Positions 40,358 through 48,212 of a stretch of 64,000 nucleotides of DNA are shown piece after piece. The position numbers were made by a program, and so were the translations under genes. The DNA comes from Gemmatimonadaceae bacterium (GTDB lineage: Bacteria > Latescibacterota > UBA2968 > UBA8231), in NCBI GenBank assembly GCA_026706075.1, contig JAPOZM010000040.1, positions 62,001 through 126,000 on the forward strand, read 5' to 3'. Under the pieces are notes generated by a model. That model saw nothing but the letters and a program-made list of their open reading frames with translations. It searched no databases and was not told where the DNA came from. Position 1 is the first letter of the stretch. Each line of letters opens with the position of its first letter.

Positions 40358-41737
40358 ATGCATCCACGCGACGGCCTGCAGGTCTTCTGCGACGACGCCA
40401 TGCTGGCCCATACGGAGAACGTCTGGCGGTCGCTCCATCACCCGGTCAGAGACGAAGGCAATCCTGTGCTCGTACCCGACAGGGCCTGGGAGGGATACCT
40501 GGTCCTGCAGCCGGGGACGGTCGTCCACGACGAGCAGGACGGGTGCTTCAAGATGTGGTACAACGCCCAGCCGAGCCGGGACAAGCCGAATGCCGGGAAG
40601 AACCTCTGCTACGCCACCTCGACGGACGGCGTCCACTGGGAGAAGCCGGAGCTGGGTCTCGTGGAGTTCGACGGATCGACGGCGAACAACATCCTCCTCC
40701 GCGGCGTGGAGTGGACGCACTGCGTCCTGAAGGACGAGGCGGAAGCGGACTCGGAGAGGCGCTACAAGCTGCTCTGGTGGCCGCCCGGGGGCGACGGAAT
40801 CCACGCGGCTTTCTCCGAAGACGGCATCCGCTGGCGGCCGTGGAAAGACAACCCGATCGTCCCCCGCCGGGCGACGGGCGACACCTTCAGCTTCATGCGC
40901 GATCCGGCGTCGGGCGAGTACTGGCTGTACCACAAGACGCGGACGCCGGCCCGGCCGCTCCGCATGGTCTCGCGCATGGTGAGCGACGACTTCGTGCACT
41001 GGGGGCCAACCCGCCGCCTGCTGGCTCCCGACGCCTTCGACCCGCCCGATACCCAGTTCTACGGGTTGTCCACCTTTCCCTTCGCGGGCCAGTACCTGGG
41101 CGTTCTGTGGGTGTATCACACGTACCCGCAGACACTGGACATGCAGCTGGTCTCCAGCCGCGACGGGTCGCGCTGGGACCGCACGGCCGACCGCAAGCTG
41201 TTCATGCACCTGGTACCGACCAACGAGTACCGGGGCGGCGCCTTCGACTGCATGCAGATCTACCCCGTCTCGGCGCCGGTGGAGAAGGACGGTCGGCTCT
41301 GGCTCTACTATTCCGGGTTCAAGGTGCCCCACAACACCCTGGCCGCCGACCAGGATGGGCGCATCGGTCTGGCCACCCTTCGCCTGGACGGCTTCTGCTC
41401 CCTGGATGCCACAAGCCCGGGACACGCTCTCACCCGTCCCTTCACCTGGAACGGGGACCAACTGCGGCTGAACGCGGTCACCAGCGATCCGACCCCCGGG
41501 GCCCCTGGAGACGGCAGCGGCGGGATCACCGTGCAGATCGAGGATGAACAGGGGCGGGTCATCCCCGGGCTCGCCGCCGGGCAATGCACTCCCTTTCGCG
41601 GCGACGAGACGGGGGCCCTCGTGGATTGGGGCGGGCGCAGCGACCTGGGCGGGCTCATGGGGCGCACCGTGCAGCTGCGCTTCATCGTCGAGGATGTGAA
41701 CTTCCATTCCTTCCGAGTCTGCCGCCGCCAGGGGTGA
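40358..41737 (+). CDS. GH32/GH43-like propeller protein
   Basis: 459 residues, tandem paralogue of the preceding gene. Elements: GCFKMWYNAQPSRDKPN, LCYATSTDGVHWEKPELGLV, YKLLWWPPGGDGIHAAFSED, FSFMRDPASGEYWLYHKTRT, LGVLWVYHTYPQTLDMQLVS and LWLYYSGFKVPHN, then a beta domain (ALTRPFTWNGDQLRLNAVTS, VNFHSFRVCRRQ) like that of the previous protein. No signal peptide. The pair is presumably one transcription unit with the upstream membrane protein; their combined role would be sugar metabolism, inferred from fold. Confidence 0.74.
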   Translation: MHPRDGLQVFCDDAMLAHTENVWRSLHHPVRDEGNPVLVPDRAWEGYLVLQPGTVVHDEQDGCFKMWYNAQPSRDKPNAGKNLCYATSTDGVHWEKPELGLVEFDGSTANNILLRGVEWTHCVLKDEAEADSERRYKLLWWPPGGDGIHAAFSEDGIRWRPWKDNPIVPRRATGDTFSFMRDPASGEYWLYHKTRTPARPLRMVSRMVSDDFVHWGPTRRLLAPDAFDPPDTQFYGLSTFPFAGQYLGVLWVYHTYPQTLDMQLVSSRDGSRWDRTADRKLFMHLVPTNEYRGGAFDCMQIYPVSAPVEKDGRLWLYYSGFKVPHNTLAADQDGRIGLATLRLDGFCSLDATSPGHALTRPFTWNGDQLRLNAVTSDPTPGAPGDGSGGITVQIEDEQGRVIPGLAAGQCTPFRGDETGALVDWGGRSDLGGLMGRTVQLRFIVEDVNFHSFRVCRRQG

Positions 41738-41770
41738 AATTCCACGTCTCTCGGGGCGGGTTTCCGGTGC

Positions 41771-41800
41771 TTGACGCCCCCCGACGGGGCTCCTTAAGGT
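41771..41800 (+). promoter_or_regulatory. candidate sigma-70-type promoter of the surface-protein operon
   Basis: TTGACG (41771-41776), a 17-18-base spacer, then TTAAGGT (41794-41800) lie 41 bases before the first gene of the five-gene operon. The -35 is five of six consensus; the -10 is weak. Confidence 0.4.
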
Positions 41801-41840
41801 ATCGGCGCCCACCGGTTTCCCTCCGTGGAGAGGCGCATCC

Positions 41841-43790
41841 ATGCGCTGGTCCCTGCTCTTCTGCATCATCGCCGGTCTGCTCGCAAGGGACGCCTCGGGT
41901 GTAACCCTCATCCGGATCGGCCAGGCCCTCACCGCGGCCGAGCGGGACAGCCTCGACAACCTCGGCATCGAGGTCCTCCACGTCCCCTGGGCGGCCTCGC
42001 ACGTGCTGGATCAGATCGACGCGGACTCCCTTCAGGCCGACATGCTCGTGCCGAAGTTCCTCGGCGACGACGAGGACCTCGCTGCCACACTCCTGGAACG
42101 GGGAGGAAGGGTCTGGGTCGACCACAACATCGGGGTAGGAGGTGAGAACACCCTCGTCGGGCAGGTCCTCATCGACCAGGATTCCACAACCGCCTACATC
42201 TGGCAGGAGATCGAGCCGAGCCGGTTCGGATTGAGGGGGTGGTGGGGGAAGATCACCTTCGATCTCGGCGGGCGGTTTCTGATCAAGGAGGTGCGGTTCC
42301 GGCCTCTCCCGGGCCGGTCCGACCACTACCTGGACACCTTCTCCCTCGGCGTCAGCGACCTGGTCTTCAACACCTACCGGATCCCGTGGTTCTACCGGGA
42401 GCGGTGCGGCCCCCCTTGCGGCGAGCAGGGGGTCTTCTCCATCAAGGAGAACTCCGATCACGACATGAGCATCGTGCTGGACCCGCCGGTGACGACCGAG
42501 GCCATCCAGATACTCGTCGTCCGCACCTCACCGAGGGAGATCGGACTGGCCGACTTCGAGGTCTACGGCGGCGGCTACGTGACCCAGGCCGCGTACGAGT
42601 CGGAGGTCGTCGAGATGCCGGACATCGCCAGCTGGGGGGAGATCCGCTGGTCGGGCCGGCAGGATCCCCGGGCCCGCGTCCAGATCCGCTCGCGGCTGGG
42701 CACCGATCGGCACCCGGAGATCTACTGGGAGTTCCGTCCCGATCTGCTCGACAGGGTCGCATTCCTCGGCGGCGGCGGCGATCTCAGCGTGACCGAGTAC
42801 AAGGCCCAGTACGACAAGCTGGCGGGACATCTCAAGCCGCAGGACGAGGACGATCATGTGAGCGTCGACATCGAGAACTGGAGCCACTGGTCCCGCATCT
42901 ACGCCTTCGACCAACCAGGTGTCGAGATCGTGTCGCCGGGGCCCCGGCAGTACTTCCAGGTCCGGGTGGACTTCTCGTCGAGCACGGCCGAAGACGGGGG
43001 CCGGATCGACTTCATCGAGGCCATGGCATCGCGACCGATGGCCCGCGAGCTGGTGGCGGAGATCTTCCCGGTGACGACCCGCGTCGGCGAGGTCACTCCC
43101 TTCACCTACTACGTGAAGCCGACGATCCGCGCTGGCGACGGCGGCTTCGACGGCATCGAGATCTCGACCCCCTTCCGGGTCGTCTCGGTCGACTCGCTGC
43201 GCATCGACGCGGTGGAGGAGCCCTTCACGTGGGACCGGACCGAGGAGGGCTTCGAGGTCTATCTGCCGCGGCGCCTGGAGTCGACCGACAGCGGGGCTGT
43301 CGTGGAGGTGGTCTTCAGGACCTCCGTGCTGCGCGAGGTGAGCACCCCCTTCGCCGGCCGGATCTTCGACACCGAAAGGCCGCGGGAGGTGCGCCAGCAG
43401 GTGAGTGCCGGCGACGCCCTCGCCGAGGTCGACAGCGACCAGTTGACCGTGCAGGCCCCCTTGAGCGCCTCGTTGCTGTTCTCGCCCCTCTTCGAGCCGA
43501 ACCCGTTCACGCCCAATGGCGACGGGGTCAACGATGTCGTCCGGATTTCCTACAAGCTGCTGCGCCTGACCACGGCGGTTCCGGTCACGATCGCCATCCA
43601 CGATCTGTCGGGCCGCCTCGTAAAGCGGGTCTACTCGGGGGACGATCCCCTGGGAGAGTACGGCCGTACGTGGGATGGACGGGACGGGGCGGACCGGCTC
43701 GTCCCCCCCGGCCTGTACCTGTGTCGGATCGAGGCGGACCTGGAGTCGAATCGGGAGACGGCCCTCGGCGTCCTCTCCGTAGCCTACTGA
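41841..43790 (+). CDS. exported surface protein A, discoidin-like with PNGDGVND/FlgD-like C-terminus
   Basis: 649 residues with a signal peptide (LLFCIIAGLLARDASG). Residues ~100-260 have a discoidin (F5/8 type C)-like look (ITFDLGGRFLIKEVRFRPLP, AIQILVVRTSPREIGLADFE). Residues ~400-530 share a module with proteins B and C: ELVAEIFPVTTRVGEVTPFT, then YYVKP and GGFDGIEIST. The end is FEPNPFTPNGDGVNDVVRIS, then a FlgD-like Ig domain (IAIHDLSGRLVKRVYSG, WDGRDGADRLVPPGLYLCRI) and a terminal SVAY. The PNGDGVND element recalls gliding/type IX-sorted C-terminal domains. It is the first gene of the five-gene operon and ends one base before the next start. Function unknown; likely surface or matrix protein. 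Confidence 0.72.
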   Translation: MRWSLLFCIIAGLLARDASGVTLIRIGQALTAAERDSLDNLGIEVLHVPWAASHVLDQIDADSLQADMLVPKFLGDDEDLAATLLERGGRVWVDHNIGVGGENTLVGQVLIDQDSTTAYIWQEIEPSRFGLRGWWGKITFDLGGRFLIKEVRFRPLPGRSDHYLDTFSLGVSDLVFNTYRIPWFYRERCGPPCGEQGVFSIKENSDHDMSIVLDPPVTTEAIQILVVRTSPREIGLADFEVYGGGYVTQAAYESEVVEMPDIASWGEIRWSGRQDPRARVQIRSRLGTDRHPEIYWEFRPDLLDRVAFLGGGGDLSVTEYKAQYDKLAGHLKPQDEDDHVSVDIENWSHWSRIYAFDQPGVEIVSPGPRQYFQVRVDFSSSTAEDGGRIDFIEAMASRPMARELVAEIFPVTTRVGEVTPFTYYVKPTIRAGDGGFDGIEISTPFRVVSVDSLRIDAVEEPFTWDRTEEGFEVYLPRRLESTDSGAVVEVVFRTSVLREVSTPFAGRIFDTERPREVRQQVSAGDALAEVDSDQLTVQAPLSASLLFSPLFEPNPFTPNGDGVNDVVRISYKLLRLTTAVPVTIAIHDLSGRLVKRVYSGDDPLGEYGRTWDGRDGADRLVPPGLYLCRIEADLESNRETALGVLSVAY

Positions 43791-43791
43791 C

Positions 43792-46473
43792 ATGATTGTG
43801 CACCGGAGGCCACGGTGGCTCGCGAGTCCGGGGTCGGTCCTGGCCGGGGTCCTGGTCCTGGCGTGGTCGGCGCCGGGTTGGGGGCAGCAGGGATACAGGC
43901 GAGAGGCGAGCCGGGTCGTCATCGACGGGCCCACGCACTGGGAGCATTGGCAGTCGTCCACGGCCGAGATCACCGATGCGGGGGTGCGGCCCGGCTTCGT
44001 CCGCAAGAGCACCAGGACGGAGATCGACGGCCGGGAGGTCGTGGTGCCCGGCGTCAACGCGGTCCTCGACGCGGCCGACTTCGGAGGCGGCGTCAGGGCC
44101 GCGGGCTCGGGTGAGGCGAGCGCCGCGGCCCTGATGGACGGTCGTCTGGACACGTACTGGGAGCCGGACCCGGACGCCCCCGTGCGCGACTGGTGGGTCC
44201 AGCTGGACCTGGGCCGGACGGTCTCGGCCACGCGGATCGTCCTCAGGTTCGTCGACGCCGAGCTGGGCGATCCCTTCCTCCACTTCAAGGTCACCACCTC
44301 GCAGGGAGAGCTCAGTCTCGGCCTGCCGATCTTCCGGACGCGCTACACGACCAACACGCCGGTCAAGGGCCAGCGCGTCTTCGAGATCGACCTGAGGACC
44401 CAGTCGCCGACCAAGTGGCCCGTGGTCTACGGCGATTTCACGGGCGACGTCATCAATCTCGTCGGCATCCAGGCCACGGCCAGCGACTTCGGCAAGGCCC
44501 GGCAGGTCTCCGAGTCCGATTACCAGGGCCTCCCGCCCGACCAGCAGGGGGACATCGAGTACTACCGGCTGGACGGCCGGGGCCAGCGCCGGCTCCTGGG
44601 CGGCAAGGAGGACTGGGACTCCCTGGAGGGCACCGACCGGCAGGGGCCGGTGGTCCACTACCGCCGCGAGCGGCCCCGGCTCGCCGAGGTCGAGGTGTGG
44701 GCCATCGGCGACAACATCGGCCCGGGCGTGCTGGAGCGCGGGGGCACGCTGACCAGCGTCGACGACACCGGGGCCGAGCCCGCCGTCGTCGACGGCCACT
44801 TCTTCGGCGAGCTGGCCCTGTGGAGCGCCCTCGGCGGCTTCAACCCGGACCAGGCCTCGGTCTTCCAGTCGCAGGACCTGGAGCGCCAGCTGCTCATCGA
44901 CCTGGGGGGCGCCTTCTTCCTCGACAACGTCCGGATCCTGCAGAGAAACCAGGGGTTCGGGCACGTCAAGGCCTTCCCCGACTACCGGATCCAGCTCTCC
45001 GACGGCTCGAGGGTGGCCGGCGGCAGCCTCGCCTGGAAGACGGTCGGCGCCGCCGCGAACCTCGACAACAGCCACGAGCCGACCAGCCACACCTACAACG
45101 ACTTCAAGTTCCCCCTCACCAAGGCCAAGTACTTCGCCTTCACCTACCCCCTGATCCCAAAGCCTGCGGACTCGGGCACGCTCTCCTTCGGCCTGTCGGA
45201 GATCCAGTTCTTCGGGGAGGGCTTCATGCCCGAGGTGGAGATCGTCTCCGTCTTTGACAGCGACATCCCCTTCATCGAGCTCGGCAGCCGCGCCCAGAAC
45301 CTGACCACCATCGAATGGGACGCCGATCTGCCGCCGGGCACCGGTCTCGCCTTGCAGACGCGCACGGGCGACACCTTTCTGGAGCTGACCCAATACCTGA
45401 AGAAGAACGGAGAGCCGTACCCGGGAACGGAGGAGGAGGCGAAAGAGGCCTGGGAGGAGCAGAAGAAATTCTTCGGCGACACCGCCGTGGGGCCCATCGT
45501 CACCGAGAAGCTCCCCGGCAGCGACTGGAGCGGCTGGAGCCAGCTGTACGAGCGATCGGGCGACCCCTTCACCTCGCCCAGTCCGCGGCGCTACGTCGCC
45601 ATCCGCGCCATCCTCCTCACAGACGAGCCGATGGCGGCAGCCACCCTGCGCTCGGTGGCGCTGAACTTCGCGCGCCCCGTGGCCAGCAGCCTGATCGCCG
45701 AGGTCCTGCCCGCCCGCCTCGAGGAGATCGGCAGGCCGCAGGCCTTTTCCTACCTCCTCCGCTCGACCTTCGAGGGAGGCAGCCGGGGTTTCGACGAACT
45801 CCTCCTCGAGGGCCCGGCGGGACTGGAGATGGACCTTCAGCGGGTCGTCGTCGAGGCCGGCGAGGAACCGGCCCTCACCTACGAAGCCGGCGACGAGCAG
45901 CTCGAGGTGTTGAAGGACGGCTCCGACTCCCTGTGGGTCCGCCTGCCGGAGCCGATCGAGCCGGAAGCAGGCGTGGCGCGGGTCGAGGTGCAGTTCGAAT
46001 GCACCCCGTACACCTACAACAGCTACTTCAACGGCTCCGTCGGGCATTCCGCTTTCCCCGGCTCCTGGCAGCGGGTCGAGGATGGAGACGCCAACGGGAT
46101 CACGGACAGCGAGACGACGATCGTCCTGGGACTGCAACCCGGCGACGTGCTGGGCGCGGTAGAGCTGTCGAGTCCGGTCGTCACCCCCAACGGCGACGGC
46201 TCCAACGACGACCTGTCGGCCCGTTTCTCGCTGACTCGCATCAGCAGTCCGGCACCGGCCACGGTGGCGGTTTTCGACCTGGGCGGCCGGCTCGTGACCA
46301 CGCTGTGGGACGAGCCCCTCCCGGCCGGCGATCACACCGTCGCCTGGAAGGGCCTCGACGCGGCCGGCGCGCCCGTACCGCCGGGGATCTACCTGCTGCG
46401 GGTCGTCGTCGATCTCGACTCCGATGCCGGCGGCAGCACCCGGGCCCTGCGGCCCGTGCATGTCGCCTACTGA
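43792..46473 (+). CDS. exported surface protein B, discoidin-like with FlgD-like C-terminus
   Basis: 893 residues, the largest of the three paralogues. The signal peptide region is WLASPGSVLAGVLVLAWSAP. There are discoidin-like elements twice (WWVQLDLGRTVSATRIVLRF at ~135; LLIDLGGAFFLDNVRILQRN at ~365, with KYFAFTYPLIP after it). The shared module starts at SSLIAEVLPARLEEIGRPQA with FSYLLRS and GSRGFDELLLEGP. The end is SSPVVTPNGDGSNDDLSARF, the FlgD-like domain (VAVFDLGGRLVTTLWDEP, WKGLDAAGAPVPPGIYLLRV) and terminal HVAY. It shares its stop base with the next start (TGATG). Signal peptide and Ig end point to export and surface sorting; ligand unknown. Confidence 0.72.
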   Translation: MIVHRRPRWLASPGSVLAGVLVLAWSAPGWGQQGYRREASRVVIDGPTHWEHWQSSTAEITDAGVRPGFVRKSTRTEIDGREVVVPGVNAVLDAADFGGGVRAAGSGEASAAALMDGRLDTYWEPDPDAPVRDWWVQLDLGRTVSATRIVLRFVDAELGDPFLHFKVTTSQGELSLGLPIFRTRYTTNTPVKGQRVFEIDLRTQSPTKWPVVYGDFTGDVINLVGIQATASDFGKARQVSESDYQGLPPDQQGDIEYYRLDGRGQRRLLGGKEDWDSLEGTDRQGPVVHYRRERPRLAEVEVWAIGDNIGPGVLERGGTLTSVDDTGAEPAVVDGHFFGELALWSALGGFNPDQASVFQSQDLERQLLIDLGGAFFLDNVRILQRNQGFGHVKAFPDYRIQLSDGSRVAGGSLAWKTVGAAANLDNSHEPTSHTYNDFKFPLTKAKYFAFTYPLIPKPADSGTLSFGLSEIQFFGEGFMPEVEIVSVFDSDIPFIELGSRAQNLTTIEWDADLPPGTGLALQTRTGDTFLELTQYLKKNGEPYPGTEEEAKEAWEEQKKFFGDTAVGPIVTEKLPGSDWSGWSQLYERSGDPFTSPSPRRYVAIRAILLTDEPMAAATLRSVALNFARPVASSLIAEVLPARLEEIGRPQAFSYLLRSTFEGGSRGFDELLLEGPAGLEMDLQRVVVEAGEEPALTYEAGDEQLEVLKDGSDSLWVRLPEPIEPEAGVARVEVQFECTPYTYNSYFNGSVGHSAFPGSWQRVEDGDANGITDSETTIVLGLQPGDVLGAVELSSPVVTPNGDGSNDDLSARFSLTRISSPAPATVAVFDLGGRLVTTLWDEPLPAGDHTVAWKGLDAAGAPVPPGIYLLRVVVDLDSDAGGSTRALRPVHVAY

Positions 46474-48176
46474 TGCCGGCGCCCATCATGGCCGTCATCT
46501 GCGCCCTCGCCTTCGTGCTCGCGGCGGTACCCGCCGCCGGCGAGCGGATCGTCATCGGCGGGGAGGGCCCGGGCTCGCGGAGCTGGAGCGAGAGCCACTC
46601 GGTGCTCTCCGTCATCGACTTCGACACGGAGCCCGGCTTCATCCAGCCGGCCCGGCACGGTCCCGAGGACAACATCGCCCTGAAGCTGCTCGAGAGCGGC
46701 GGCGCGATCACCTCGCCGAATGCGCGGGTGGTCCTCGAGATCCTGCAGAGCGATCTGGACGAGTTGCTGGACAACATGGTGGACGGCGGCAACGAGGCTT
46801 TCGTGATCCCGGGGGTGGAAATGAGAGGGGTCATCTTCCGGATCGACCTGGGGGAGCGCTTCGGGGTCAACCGGATCCGGTTCTACCCGCGCGAGGGTTT
46901 CGAGTTCCTGCGGGGCTACCGGCTGTCGCTGAACGACGGCAGCGAGGAGCAGACAACCCTCGGGGGGGAGCCGAAGATGAGGCTCTTCGCCGCCGAGGAG
47001 CGCAACCTGGACCCCGTCGTCGACATCCCGGTCCCGTTGCAGTACGTGCGCTTCATCGAGTTGCAGCAACTCGTGAGGGGGGCGTGGGAGATCGACGAGT
47101 TCGAGGTCTTCGGCGAAGGCTTCCCCTCGCAGGCCTCGTATCTCTCCACGGCCTTCGACCAGGGAGAGCCCGCCGTCTTCGGGAGCCTGGTGTGGTCCCC
47201 GGATTTCATCGGCGAGCCGACGAAGGTCTCGGCCACGGTCAGGACCCGCAGCGGCACGTCGCCGGATCCCGGCGACACCCTCGCCTGGAGCGGCTGGTCG
47301 CCGCCCTACCCGGCCGGGGTGCCCACGGCCGTCGCCTCACCGGCACCCCGCCGATACTGGCAGTTCCTCGTCCAGCTCCGGAGCACGGAGATCCTCTCGG
47401 CGGCGCTGGTCGACTCCATCGCCGTCGAGGTCTCCCCCGCCCTGGCCGATTCCCTGGTGGCGGAGGTCTGGCCCCAGGAGGCCCGGATCGGGGAGACGAC
47501 CGAGCTGACCTACTGGGTGCGAAGCTACAACAGCCGCGGTTTCGATCAGCTCGACATCGATACCCAGGCGCCGGTGCAGGTTGTCCGGTCGGTCCGGATC
47601 GACGGCAGCGAGGTGGCGTGGGAAAGGACTGACATCGACGGCGGCCTCCGGCTCGGCTTCCCCAGGATCACGGGCGACCGGGTCCTGCGCGTCGTCTTCG
47701 AGGGCGTGGCCCTGGGATACAAGACCGTCTTCATCGGCAGGGTCTCCGACAGCCGGAGACCGCAGGACCAGCCGCAGACGCTCGTAGAGGGCGACGCGGC
47801 CCCCGACCCCGTCGCCGAGGGCGACGACCTGTCCGTCACGACCCGGTTCGCCGGAGACCTCATCCGGGCCGTCGAGGTCGACCCTTCGCCCTTCTCGCCC
47901 AACGGCGACGGGGTCAACGACGAGGCCACGATCACCTACGACATCGTCAATCTGACGGACGGCGTCCCCGTCTCGGCCGTCGTCTTCGACCTGGGGGGCC
48001 GAAGCCGGCGAGTGCTCTACTCCGGCCTCCACGGCAGCGGCCGCTTCGGGAGGGCCTGGGACGGGACCGACGACGCCGGGCGCAGGTTGCCGCCGGGCCT
48101 GTACGTGGTGCGCGTGGAGATCGATGCGGACACGGGGACCGAGAGCCGGATGGCGATCGTGCCCGTCGCCTACTGA
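46473..48176 (+). CDS. exported surface protein C, discoidin-like with FlgD-like C-terminus
   Basis: 567 residues, smallest paralogue. Signal peptide AVICALAFVLAAVPAAGE. A discoidin-like region is visible (IFRIDLGERFGVNRIRFYPR, LQQLVRGAWEIDEFEVFGEG). The shared module is DSLVAEVWPQEARIGETTEL, TYWVRSYNSRGFDQLDIDTQ, and the outer part VLRVVFEGVALGYKTVFIGR. The end is VDPSPFSPNGDGVNDEATIT, a FlgD-like domain (AVVFDLGGRSRRVLYSGLHG, AWDGTDDAGRRLPPGLYVVR) and terminal PVAY. The start overlaps protein B's stop by one base. Together with A and B it forms a paralogous set that likely arose by duplication. Confidence 0.72.
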   Translation: MPAPIMAVICALAFVLAAVPAAGERIVIGGEGPGSRSWSESHSVLSVIDFDTEPGFIQPARHGPEDNIALKLLESGGAITSPNARVVLEILQSDLDELLDNMVDGGNEAFVIPGVEMRGVIFRIDLGERFGVNRIRFYPREGFEFLRGYRLSLNDGSEEQTTLGGEPKMRLFAAEERNLDPVVDIPVPLQYVRFIELQQLVRGAWEIDEFEVFGEGFPSQASYLSTAFDQGEPAVFGSLVWSPDFIGEPTKVSATVRTRSGTSPDPGDTLAWSGWSPPYPAGVPTAVASPAPRRYWQFLVQLRSTEILSAALVDSIAVEVSPALADSLVAEVWPQEARIGETTELTYWVRSYNSRGFDQLDIDTQAPVQVVRSVRIDGSEVAWERTDIDGGLRLGFPRITGDRVLRVVFEGVALGYKTVFIGRVSDSRRPQDQPQTLVEGDAAPDPVAEGDDLSVTTRFAGDLIRAVEVDPSPFSPNGDGVNDEATITYDIVNLTDGVPVSAVVFDLGGRSRRVLYSGLHGSGRFGRAWDGTDDAGRRLPPGLYVVRVEIDADTGTESRMAIVPVAY

Positions 48177-48212
48177 ACCATCACTCGAAGAGAAGCAGAG
48201 GGGATCCCGATT

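Noticed and set aside
38309..41968. 1219-residue minus-strand frame
   Set aside because: It is a shadow of the propeller genes and membrane protein on the plus strand, with no recognisable domain.
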